Of a stretch of DNA of 53,340 nt, positions 22,701 to 33,660 are shown in pieces. The notes under the pieces were generated by a model. The model was not told where the DNA came from. It worked only from the letters and a program-made list of their open reading frames with translations, and did no database searches. Origin of the DNA: Ophioceras dolichostomum (lineage: Eukaryota > Ascomycota > Sordariomycetes > Magnaporthales > Ophioceraceae); NCBI GenBank assembly GCA_003049485.1, contig PYST01000251.1, forward strand, positions 4,950 through 58,289, given 5' to 3'. The stretch's first letter is position 1. Every line of letters begins with the position of its first letter. The translations under genes were made by a program, and so were the position numbers.

Positions 22701-25700
22701 ATTCTCCCCCACACACTCAACCGCGACAGCCAATGGAGGCAACGCCGATAGAGCACAGCCTTTTTTTTTTCCTGCTTTACTAGCCCGCTTGTCATCTTGC
22801 TAGTCTTGGGAAGGAAAAGGGTGAAGAGGAGGGGTTAGAACAAGTACACAACACCGACACTTCGGAACAGAACCGTCGAGATCCACTTTCTTGCGTCCAG
22901 GCGAGTGAGAGCACCTTCTTTTAGCCTCACCCTCCAAACAGAGACAGAAGAATCTTACGGCTGCTACCCCAACTCTTTCTGTCACATCGGCCCTTTCTTC
23001 CAAAGTTTCAATGAATCAGGCCTATGTACCTGTTCCCACCAGTTGGCCACCACATACCTATCGCTCTCACTTTCGGCCCTATGAGACAGGATGGGGGATG
23101 CAAGGCATGCCCACACATCAAGATCCCACCCAAGGACCAAGCAACGAAGAGGGAGATGGTGATAATGGACCGGGACCGCTCGGCGCGTACACATCCATGC
23201 CCGTGGTTCGATGCCTGCAGCAAGCAGATGCCCTCAGCTCGAGCTCGCCTGGAACGCTTTACCTCTTCTGTCCATGACCGGGTGAGGCGAGTGCTACAGG
23301 GTCCCAGCCCCTCAGCCCGACCTACGAGGCTGTCCATCCCCGGATGACTTGGCATCCGGAACCGTGAGATCGGTTCCCCTACCACAGCCACCACTGCCAC
23401 CACTTCATCCAGAGTATTGGGAGGGAGAAGGGGAGGAGAGAAGCGGTCTACGTGCAGATTCTCGGCTTTGATGACGTCGTTTCTCCCTCTCAAGCACTCT
23501 CTCCCCCCACCTCCCTCACTGCTCCTCACTCCCTCACTGCCCTTCCCCCGCATGCCGCTTGGCCTATTCATGGAGATTAGAGGCCGCCGTTGCGCATCCA
23601 CCATCTCTCCTTTTGGCTCTCTACCGCGTTTTCGGCTTCCTAAGCGAGGTCCCGGCACCCTGGGTTCGGTGTCCATTTTCGGATAGCCATGCATCAGTGG
23701 AGAAGAAGGGGGGGAAGGGGTGTTTGTTTCCTGAGAGCCTGGGTGTCAGTCAGGGTGCTGTACACCCTGACTGGACCGTTCAGTCTCCCACCCATTGGCA
23801 GGATCACACATCCTGCAGCAGAACTGCAGATGCGGACTAGTAGCAAATCGGACGAGACAGAATTACATGCGGCAGAGCTTATCTCTGTACTCCCCGTCAA
23901 TGCATCCCCTCTCGTGGTCCGGTCCATCTCCAGGTCCCAGGACTGGTCCATGGATCCCGTCTGTTCCGACACGAATGGATGGAATGGTTTCAGCGAACCT
24001 TGATCCTAGCGAATCTCCGTTGGCCCCCGGAGCTTTACGAAAAACATTTTGTCTATCCCTTCTCTACATTGGCCTAACCTCACCCCCCCCCCCCCCCCGA
24101 TCCCCGTCAATACGACCCCTGAGCTACGTCGGGGATCACGAAGTACGCATGGCGTATTATGACTGGACAATTCACCAACCCCCTCTTCGCCCCCATCACG
24201 AAGAATCACCAGCTAGCTGCCTTTTTTTCCCTTCTACTTCTGATATTCCAGGCCGCCACGCGTCCAGGGCATGTGCCCAATGCCGTTGACAAGACAGCAA
24301 AGAAAAAAAAAGGTCAATAGCATGAAAGCACCAACACGAGGGGCTTGGGGGCCAAGCCATGCTCACCGCGTCAATGGCTTCTCTAGTCAAGCGAACACGC
24401 GCTTCCGCCGGCTAATCATGCTTCAGTCACAGCCAAACGGTTCAATAGCCGCCGCTCAGCTGTCCAGTTCGGGCCTAGTTGGCACGGTTCTATCCATCCT
24501 ACCTGCTGCTCGATGGCTCGCGCCCCGGCAATCGTTGGGGGCCATCGAAGTCCTATCGTCCACTCTTCATACGGAGCCGAAGGGGTCCGGGGGCGGGCAG
24601 GCGTACGAGCTAGGCGGGCGAGCTAGCTCCCTAGACAGCAGCAGCAACCAGCTCGTCTGTCAGCTGATCAGCCTCAGCCCTGCCTCGTGCTTGTTTGCCT
24701 CGCTTCTTTTGTTCTTTTTTGTAAACCCAACCAACCAACCAACGGTCGGGTCCGATCAAATCCAAGTCAGGTGGGCCCCTCTCCCCGCCCCCATTTGCAT
24801 TATAAAGTCCCAGATGTAGGCAGGCAGTATATATGATAGGTTCGGCTTTGTGCTTTGCTGTGCATCCGTTCCGGGACCTGCAGGCAGGGTCCGTCCCACC
24901 TCCTCCCCGCCCCGCCCGCGCCGCTGCCATGGAAGAATAAGAAGAAGAAGCGGAGCCCATAGGAGGAGCAGCAGCGGCAGCATCAGCAGCAGTGCGGAAC
25001 AAGAAAGCATATGCCTTGGGAAGATATGGTAGCAGCCATGCTCGCTTTGGGATATACACAGCCCAGCCGCACCTGTGTTGTCGGGATTGACCAATCACGG
25101 GGATGACGCCCCCCTTCTAGAAACGAGAAAAAAAAGAGGCCCGGCGGACCGGCTTGGGTCCGTTGGCCAGCTGGCCGGTTGGTTCGTTGGTTGGTCCGTT
25201 GGACCCCCCTACGGACCTCTGCGGACGAGCGGTGTGGGAATGGTAAAGCGAATGAAGAGGTGGGGGGAAACAGCCAGAGCAGACGGAAAGAACAATAAGG
25301 GGGGTCCGGTCCATTTGACGATGATGCAGTCAGCTTTGGGCTGGTTGGTGGGTTGGCTTTTGGGCAAAATTCTCCTCCAGCTGGCTCGCCTCGCTTGGGA
25401 TGTATATCTCTGCGGTTACTGACTGGACAGCGCTTAGAAATCACAGGGGTAGAAATGGGGGTAAAATTATTACCCCCTTTAGTTGCAGCTTTGTTGACTC
25501 CATGCCTACCTACCAAGGTACTACCTACTCACTCGAGGGAGGTCGTGAAAAGCGATTTTGATCTCTGGCCCTTTTTTCCTCCTTGCTCATCTTCGGAATT
25601 CCCACAGCTCATCACCCATCAACCCATCTTGTCTTGTCGATTCTTCTCGGTGCGTCTGCCCTCTATGGAAGGAGAGATAGGTGCCTGTGCATTAGGAGTG

Positions 25701-26076
25701 CTATGTTTGGAACATGGCTTGATGATGCCATTTCTCTGTTGCTAATTTTTTTGCATCAACGCGAATACTAGCATACCTGTTTAGGTAGGTGCGCAAGGAC
25801 CTGGTCAAGCACTGGGGACACGATGCCTTCTTTCCTTAGGAATGAGGTCTGCTCCCTTGCTACTAGTGTTTTTTGTTGTTATTGTTTCCTAGAGGGAGTA
25901 GCAGGAAACTGCAATCTGCACTAGCCGCCGGCCCAAGATTTAGTGTTGCTCGATGTGTGAGAATTTCGTTTGCGACTGTCTTTTGTCTCCGAGACTCGCC
26001 GACTTCGCGAAGGCGCTCAACCCCGGGGCAAATAGTAGAACAAACGCAGCTTTTGGGAAAGGAACTCTGAAAGACT

Positions 26077-26672
26077 TCACCTTCGCGAATCGCGCTCATA
26101 TGAGTACTGTGAGGCCGTGCTTTCCGGCGAGCGTCGTATCTTCGCTGCTCGCTCCTCCTCCGAGGCCGACGAGGGCGTGGGAGGCGGCCACTGCATCATC
26201 TCGACCCTCCGGTCGTGGTGGAGCTCGTTAACGAAGCCGCAGCGTTCATTTTGGGCAGCTTTTGGCTTTTTCGGGACCTCGAGGACGAGGTGCGGTGGAG
26301 CGACGATGATAGGCTTGCCGAGTTGTCCTCCCCCACCCCCTTTTTTTTTTTTTTTTTTTTTGAATGATCGTGCGGTGAACAAAGCCAGAAAACACATACC
26401 GGTCTTCGCCGTTTGGAGCCAAACATCTTTGTGAATGGCTACTGGCAACCAATAGGCAGTCGCAAGTCTCTGCCTGACGGGACTCTGTGAGCATATCAGG
26501 GACAATTGTAGGAACCCGGCGCAACGGGAGGGATGAGGGTATACGTCCGTGGCGTCCTCAGAATCAAGGCAAATAAATGCATCATCTCCATCAGCCCGCG
26601 CCGCCTGGTCCCGGCGATGCTGTTCTTCTGTGTTGTCGTCGTTTAGCGGCTTCGTCATACTGCCTGGGCATC
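26077..26672 (-). other. Tentative unassigned coding patch or relic
   Basis: From an ATG at 26672 the minus strand encodes MTKPLNDDN.. and an acidic stretch (DDAFICLDSEDATD). It stays open through a 22-base A homopolymer (T on the plus strand, 26340-26361) to a TGA at 26077, and ends in a basic/Ser-rich tail. A GTATGT donor at about 26398 could start an intron that removes the homopolymer. The piece after it (PPHLVLEVPKKPKAAQNE) also looks protein-like. I recognise no family and cannot settle the exon structure. It may be a small lineage-specific gene or a remnant. Confidence 0.25.
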
Positions 26673-27765
26673 TTCGAATGTCTTCCTCAAAAGTTACCCG
26701 CCCACCCACCTCTTAAGGATGTGCTTCAAGGACTTGGTAGTCAGTCCTCGCCCATGTGAGAAAAGATGTGCCCAGTCATCCCAGCTGTCCGTCTTGCTGC
26801 TTGTATGATGGGGGAGCATTCGCTCTTGTAGGTATGAGCAATGGTACGTCAACGATGAAGCCTCATGTGGAGGAAGTAAAACTTGGCTGGCTTCGCGCCA
26901 TTTACTTAGGTAGGTACCTCCAGCGACCCCCTTCGATTTCCTCAGCCGACGGCCGAGATTGGAACGCGGCCCAGCAGCAGCCGGTCAGAGGTTCCGTGGC
27001 CCGGGTTCTGGCCCAACCCTTTTTTTTCGTTTTCCCGTGCGAGGGAGGGGAGGGACTAGTCCGTAGAGTTGACAGAAGAGCCGGAGGTGACCCGGCATAT
27101 GGTGGTGGCGACAGAGGTGGCACGGGTTGGGCAAATGCCGCTTCCAGCACGGCGGAGGGATATACGGGAGTACGGTAAGGCAGCTCGGCAAGGTAGTTCC
27201 TCCATAGTGCGTCAGGTGTATGGTATGGCTCTGTTCTGTTCCTGCGTAATTGCTCTCTGGACAGTCCGCTGCGTTGAGACTCCAGGCAATGTTTTGTAGC
27301 TGTTGCAAATAGGAGTCGAAAAAGAGGCTCAAGGAATGCTCTTCTGGGGGTGGGCTGTTCAGAGTCCGATAAATGCAAAATCGACAAACCCCCTTTCAGA
27401 GCAACCAGCTTGTCTGCTTTGAGGAGTTCGTCCTCTACAGTGAAGGCATATCGGTACATGGGTACCCACCTAGGTATATCGTCGATTGTATTGTACCGTA
27501 TGCATTCGTAGACGTAGCGTATTGCGTTCGGCGAGACGAGCAAGGTAGTTCATCCAGCATAGCACACTACGTTATACAGCACACACTCGCTCTCGACCCC
27601 AATATCTCTGATTATTTTAGAAGCTAGCCTTTTAGTTACAAAGGGAAAAAAGGGGCAAAAGGGGGCAAAAACACAAGGGGAAAAACGCGCAGGCCTGCTC
27701 GTATGTTGTGCATCTAGAATCGAACCAAGGAAAAGGGGCGAACATAAATAGGGGCAAGGGGGGGG

Positions 27766-27815
27766 NNNNNNNNNNNNNNNNNNNNNNNNNNNNNNNNNNN
27801 NNNNNNNNNNNNNNN
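27766..27815. other. Assembly gap of 50 N between G homopolymers
   Basis: Exactly 50 N, preceded by eight G (27758-27765) and followed by a run of thirteen G. This is a placeholder for an unresolved G-tract, not measured sequence. Confidence 0.99.
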
Positions 27816-27890
27816 GGGGGGGGGGGGGCACCGGGACACCTAAACACCAAAGCATGAAGCAAGCGGTCTGGAGAGGCATGGCAGGCAGTT

Positions 27891-28397
27891 CTACGTGCCT
27901 CCCATCTTAACATCAGCTCCAGCGCCCGCTCCAGCATCATTGTTGGGGGACGGGGTGGGCGCGGGCGCGGACGTCCGCATAAGGTACGCCATCATGGCCC
28001 ACAGCAGGCGCATGGCCTCGACCCTGTCGTCGGCCATGAAGAAGTCGAACCACCTGGACCTTCGCACCTCGAGCCGTCCCCAGGACCGCCTCCCCGCGGC
28101 GTCGCGGGTCGCCGCCGTGCCGTCGAGGACGTCGAGGAGGCGCAGGGGCACGCGCACGCGCAGGAGGGCGACGTGGTGGAAGAGGGTCGACACGACGAAG
28201 ACGTCGTCGTGAGAGGCGCCGGGGACGCTGCCGATGGCGGCGTAGCGAGTCTTCTTGTCCCAGGAGGAGGAGGGGGGACGCACGATGCGGTAGGCGTCGT
28301 AGACGGGGAGGGTTGTTCGGCGGGACTTGGCGCCGCGGGTTGGGCCGCCTGAGCCGCCTGAGAAGAAGGAGGATGAGATGGTGGTGGTGCTGCTGCT

Positions 28398-28435
<38 letters not shown>

Positions 28436-30016
28436 CACCGCCGCTAGAAGAAGAAGAGGAGGAGGCGGAGCCGGGAGGAGGAGACGACGTGACGGCAGAT
28501 GCGGTCCGGCGGTTGGCGCCGCTTGCGAGCCGCGTGCTGAGCAGGCTTAGGGCGCCGCTGCCCGGGGGCGGGCGGGTGCGTCCCGAGGAAGAAAGACCAC
28601 CACCAGCAGGAGCGGTGGGCGGCGGGGTGGGGATGCCCTCGGCAAGGGGCGCCGCTCTCGGGGCGTCCGTGGAGCCGAGGTCGACCTCCCGGCCGATGGG
28701 GCCGCCCTCTCCTCCTCCCCAGCGAGGCTTGGTCGTCCACCACTCGCCCTCCCCCACGCGGCGCTCGGCTCGGCCCTCGCGGGCGCGGTGCTGCGCCGTG
28801 ACCAGGGCGGCCACGATCTCGCGCGCAAGGTCGACGATGGACTCCTTATCGACCGCTGTGGGGGCGTCGGCGTCGAAGCCCGGCGGCCGGAAACTGGTCA
28901 TGTGGCGGGCCGAGACGGCCGCCAGGGGCCCCTCGACGATGCCGGCCCTAGCGGCCTCGCGGGTCGTGGGCGTGCGGTAGATGAAGGAGCAGCCGGAGGA
29001 GAAGTAGCTGCTTGGGCCTTTTTGCGCTCGTTTTGGGGCGGCTGGTTGCTGCTGGGTGGCGGTACCGGCCGCGGCGGCGGTGGGGCTGGCAGGGGGGTTC
29101 GGAGTGATGGAAATTGGAGTCCTAGACATGTTGGGAGTCATGGACATGGCCGAGTCCTCTGACGCAGGGATGGTCGGCGTGTTGAGGTACAGGCGTGGCT
29201 CGACGCGGGCGGGGATGACGTTGCAGCCGAAGTCGTAGGCCACGAGCTTCACGAAGGCCGTGGTGATGTTGTGGCGGTACTCGACAGGCATGCCGGTGCC
29301 GGTCTGGGTGCGGTAGAACCTCGAGGAGGGCGAGTCACTCTCCGGGCTCGGGCTCTTCTCCGTCTTGGCGGCAGTGGGCTCGCCCCCCTCCTCTCCCCCC
29401 TCCTTCTTCGCCTTGTCGGCATCGTCTTCCACGGGGGTGGGTGGGGGCAGCGAGGTATCATCCCAGAAGGTGGAGAACGCCTCGAGGTTCTTGTAGAACT
29501 CGTACGCGTTGCCTAGACGGGCCTGGGTGTGGCCCTTTAGGGGCTGGATGCGCCGTATGGCGCGGAAGGCGGACTCGTTGAGGGTCAGGAGCTCCCGCCG
29601 GCGGTCATGATAAGCCTGGATGCCGGGCGACAGATTGCCGTTGCTGATCCGCACGCGCGTCGACTGGTTGGCGTCGCCGGCCTGCTCGTAAGTCATGGCC
29701 TCCCACGCTGCGAAGTCCGGCACCACCGACATGTCCGGGATTAGGTCTTCCATGGCGACGTTGGGGATCACGTGGACTCCGAGAGCCTCGAAGTGCTTCT
29801 CGGCCACCTCAGGGGCTCGGATGATGCTCTGCAGGACCTTCACTAGGGAGTCGGCTGCCGGCGGTTGTGGCGGGCCCTGGCCCTGGGCCTGGTCTTGGCC
29901 GCCGTCGCCACGAACATCATCTCCATCGTCCCGCAGCTGTGGCTGGAAGCACGGGAATCGGATGGGCGTCGCCGGGGGCACGTCCTTGGGCGGCTTGATC
30001 GGGCCGAGGCCCGGGG
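27891..30016 (-). CDS. Conserved-looking fungal protein of unknown function (5' end unresolved)
   Basis: An open frame of about 700 codons ends at a TAA at 27908-27906 in GADVKMGGT. The exon most likely begins at 30016, after a TACTGAC branch-like site and CTGTAG acceptor, reading PGLGPIKPPKD then PPATPIRFPCF. The first exon with the ATG was not found. Residues are numbered from the first full codon of this exon. Ordered parts: about 60-180 (SLVKVLQSIIRAPEVAEKHF, GNAYEFYKNLEAFSTFWDD), 240-280 (PVEYRHNITTAFVKLVAYDFG), about 400 (VDLAREIVAALV) and the last 100 residues (LPVYDAYRIVRPP, WFDFFMADDRVEAM). Between them lie disordered Ser/Pro/Gly-rich linkers and a run of about 12 Asn from GTT repeats. 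No membrane segment, signal peptide or catalytic motif is apparent. I recall similar Sordariomycete hypotheticals but no named domain. Confidence 0.8.
28393..28440 (-). repeat. Trinucleotide run coding for polyasparagine
   Basis: GTT repeats on the plus strand read as AAC codons in the minus-strand gene, giving about twelve Asn flanked by Ser runs. Likely length-variable between strains. Confidence 0.9.
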
Positions 30017-30604
30017 CTACAGGAGTGGTAGTCTCATGTCAGTACTGACGAATATCAAGATGTCATCCCGGGAGTGACATGTGTGACATGTTTGTGTGTA
30101 AGTAGGAGGTAGTAGTATCTTTGCTTGGACTTGAAAACTTCCGGCTCGGCCTCCTGGTACAAGCAGCCTGACCTCCAGTTCGGATGCTTTGGCACGAATG
30201 CATGCATGCGCGCAGACACACACACGCATACCATCGTGATGCACGATGGAGGGGAGACGAGACGAAGACGAAAGAGAAAAACCGAAAGCAAGAACCGGGA
30301 TAGTCAAATGCCGTGTGAAGATTGGGGATTGAAGATTGGGGAGAAGGGCCGGTCAGTCTGGGGAAAGGGATGCATCGACAGCGCTTGCAGTCGATCAGAC
30401 GGCACAGAAGCCGGGAAGAAAGGGGGCCGGGAGTTCGTGCTGCCCTCGCTTCCCGGAGAACCACAGAAAGAGAGAGGTTGCACGAGCAAGCTTGGGCTTC
30501 TTCGTCTCTCAGCCCCTCCATGTCTATACCACCGGCACCCGCAGACATAAAACCGCCTGCCGAAGATGAATGCCGTGACTTGACATCTTGGACAATGCGG
30601 TTGG

Positions 30605-30639
<35 letters not shown>

Positions 30640-33500
30640 ACATCTGTCTTGCGTCTCCTGTTGTCTTCTGGATGACTGATCCTGGGGAGGATAGACTCAT
30701 TGGAGAATAAGGGAGGAGGAAGAGGGGCGGCCCGTGCTCACTGTCTGGTGTGTGGTATGTGTGTGCGGTGGGCGTTCAAGATTGGTGGTGGTTGATGGGT
30801 GGTGGGTGTTTTGGTATTTGGTCCTGAAGCAGGGGAGGGTCTGCCGGATGGCCGATGAGATATGGAATAGTAGGTACGCAACGCGTGAATCGCCGTAGGG
30901 CGTCACTGGCCTTTCTTTCCTCACTCCCCTCTTTTTCTCCCCCTTTCAAAAGTTCCGTCCTTTTTGTTGCCTTTCTTCCTTTGTGTGCATTCCACTCCTT
31001 TCTCCACGTGGGAACTGGCGGGAACTGGCGGTGCTGGGGAAAGGTGGACTCTGGAGGCGGGCACGGGCAGGCAAAAGAAAAGAAGCTTCGCCCACTCACC
31101 GATAGTCAGTATTGAATTGCCGAACATTGCTTGCACGACGATCTGGAATCCCGCAATTGCATGGAATAGGTGAGTGCCCCTGACGCAATGATTTTCAGTG
31201 ATCTTCCAACACTGGAAATAAAAAAGAGGCGCTGAGAGGCACCGAGAGGCACCGAGAGGCACCGAGGCACTGCTGATTGATTGCCGATGGGGACTTGGTC
31301 GAACCTGATTGTTGACCGCAGTGGGAAGTCAGGCATGGAATACAGTTGTGACAATAGCCGGTAGCTGGTCGCTGGGAGCTGGTACAAAGTAGCTCGAATA
31401 GCTTGAATTAGTTGACTGCTCCTGGAATCGACCGTGCCGTTGACAATGGCCGATAGACGCTGTAGGTCGGCTGAGCTGAGGCTAACTTTCTCAACTGGCG
31501 GCAGAGGCGACGGGAGGAAGCGGTGGTGCCCGGCTGGTTGGGTTCGAGGTCGCTGGAGGTGCAGGCGAACTGGACTGGCTGGTGCGTTTGCAAATCGTCG
31601 GTCTGTGGGGAGGCCAAAACGAGTTGGCGGGAAACTGTGGGGAGCATTGCCAGCAAGGTGCTGTCAGCCCACGAGACGAGGACTTGCTGAGTTCGAGCGG
31701 GGCACTTTGGTGGGCTTGATACCGAACCCTCAACTCTCAACTCTCTCAAGAGCCTCACAGAATTGAACCTCAGGGTCTCTCCTTCCCTTTCCCTCGCAAG
31801 CTTCCCCTCCCCCTTTTCCGACGGAGATTACGGGACTGGAGGTGTGTACTATGCAGGTTGGAATGTGGTAGCAATATAAATAGCAGCGATGGGAGCGGTC
31901 TGTCCCAATGGCAGAGCTCTGAGTCCCCGCCGTCTCCTTGCTTGCCCGCGTGCCCTCTTCTTGGTCAAGGCTCGGCACTGCTTCCAAAAGCGGATAGGGT
32001 ATCTGCTATCTGCAAGGGGACTGTCCTGGCTTTGATTCTTTCTGTGCGTGATGTTAGGAACGGAAACAGTTCTGGTAGGGCATCGCACAGAAGGTGCTCT
32101 GGAGAACAAGAAGAACCTGATTCAACAAACGAATTGGGTCTTGTCGTGTGTGGCGCCGATATCTCCTGCCGCCATCGTGTTACTGCCGAATAGCTCCCAG
32201 CTTCCCGGGTCCAAATCCCACCCCGCGGTTCCGGCATTCAGAGAACCCCGCGCCGGCGGGCGTCGTGCACTTCGACTATCTTGCATTTCCGAAAAGATGT
32301 TCTAGTATCTCTCCGTTTATTTATTTTATTTTATTTTTATTTTTTCCAACAACGACATTCACATTCGACAGCAAAGCTTTCATTTTTTGGGGCTTGCAGC
32401 CTTGTTCGGTGTTGATGACTCCTAATTCTAGTCCACATATCCTCGTAGCTGAGCCTTCTGCGCCTTCCATCCAGCCCCCTACTTCCGTGCATGGCGAAGA
32501 GACGCACATGCGTGACTTGGCGGACGTGGGGGCTTCTGACGTGATTGAGGGTGATCTAATGTTCTGTTGGTCAAATCACATACGGCTCGTCACATCAAAC
32601 CCATAGGCCAGAAGACACTCTTCAACAAGGATTTCAAAGAGCATCCGGCCTCTCTAGCCCTGAGAATGTGCATTTGTCGAGCGGACAGCCAGCACGTTGC
32701 AACTACACCTCCCTGCCGTCTTTGGGCCTCGCCGTTCATGCTATCGTCTGGCACTGATGCACTCAGTGGTCCAGAAGGCGCGGGCAGAGTCAAGGATCCG
32801 AAGGTGCTCCGTGTACGACCTCGGCTTGCATAGGGCTGCCTGACATGAGACTCATGATGGGTCGTCTTTGAATCTCCATATCACATAGCCCTCAGAGCGT
32901 GCGGGCCGTGAATGCTGGCGGAAGAGAGCTAAGTCAGAAAGGCGTAGCTTGGTTGAGTTGACAAAGCAGTGCCAAAGCAGGGCTTTATTCGTGGGGATGA
33001 TGATATTGGCACCTTCTAGGTTACTTACGTAGATCTTTCGAAGATCCGAAGCAGCTGTCTGCAAGCCTGCCTCCTGTCGTTCTCTCCCCGCGTGTGGGCG
33101 GTCCGGGGCGAAACAAAGCATCATACATAGAGTTATGGTTTATTCTTTTTATCCGTGTTTGATGCGCTGGAGATCTGGCTGGACGGGAAAGAAAACCAAA
33201 CAATACGCACAGCGCCTTAAGGGACAGGGGTTGGAAACCCCCCTACCCCCTACCGGTATTGCTTCGTGGTCCCCGTTTTGGTGAGAATCCATCGTCCTCC
33301 TCCATTGGTAATTACATAGAAAGGATTTAACTTGGTTACCTAAGACATTCTAATTTATGGGCAGATATCAGCTGCACTTCTACTAGGGACGCTTAACATA
33401 GGATCATCATGAGTCGCTGCAGATAAATCAAAGAAGGGCGGTAGAACACAAGGGAAGCGCCTTCCATGATGATTCTGGGACGTTTCCCGTTCGGGAGCCG
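30017..33500. other. Gene-poor region with simple repeats
   Basis: Contains the 5' region of the preceding gene (about 30017-30750), a CA array at about 30608-30637, a 10-bp tandem repeat (unit ACCGAGAGGC, 31231-31270) and an AT-rich T/A run at 32318-32346. Many short open frames are present, none with recognisable protein features. Confidence 0.5.
31231..31270 (+). repeat. Short tandem repeat, unit ACCGAGAGGC
   Basis: Four adjacent 10-bp units. The first (GCTGAGAGGC) and last (ACCGAGGCAC) are imperfect and the middle two are identical. Confidence 0.85.
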
Positions 33501-33501
33501 C

Positions 33502-33660
33502 CTACGTTAGGGCACCAGCGACAACAAGGAGAACGATGGCGAAGGATGATGCTGAGAACCCCACCGATGATGCCACGGGGTCGATCGAGCGGCTTGCTGG
33601 CTTCCAACTTCCAGGTACAACAAGTACGTACGCGCCGGTCACAGATTGACGAGCCCGATC
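33502..33660 (-). other. Possible 3' exon or relic encoding a GPI/membrane-anchor tail
   Basis: On the minus strand a frame open from about 33660 ends at TAG 33504-33502 with the translation ..KPASRSIDPVASSVGFSA then SSFAIVLLVVAGALT. A Ser/Ala-rich spacer followed by a hydrophobic stretch right at the C-terminus is typical of GPI-anchored fungal wall proteins. There is no in-frame ATG and no clear upstream secreted domain. Ser/Thr-rich fragments in other frames lie at 33700-33860. It could be the last exon of an unresolved gene, a relic, or chance. Confidence 0.25.

Larger units (their letters stand above)
18869..27765. other. 9-kb gene-poor region
   Basis: No gene here can be supported by motif, splice structure or family resemblance. 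It contains the upstream region of the metacaspase (18869-19250), a CT array (about 19749-19780) and homopolymers (C near 24083-24099, T near 26340-26361). There are several open frames of 100-228 codons (20623-20006 -, 23694-23008 -, 27543-26902 -) whose translations look compositional. One minus-strand patch (26660-26540) looks more protein-like and is listed separately. Motifs of the CCTACCTA/TAGGTAGG kind recur. The region could hold non-coding transcripts or decayed insertions, but I see no transposon ends. Confidence 0.5.

Noticed and set aside
23008..23694. 228-codon minus frame
   Set aside because: Arg/Gly/Ser-rich compositional translation, with open frames on the opposite strand too. 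No family resemblance.
26902..27543. 213-codon minus frame next to the gap
   Set aside because: No domain and no conserved motif. Includes a Lys run from a homopolymer and a Pro-rich stretch from simple sequence.
32140..32290. tRNA gene (GGGTCCAAATCCC resembling a T-arm/B box)
   Set aside because: No matching A box, D arm or acceptor stem pairing at the right distances on either strand.
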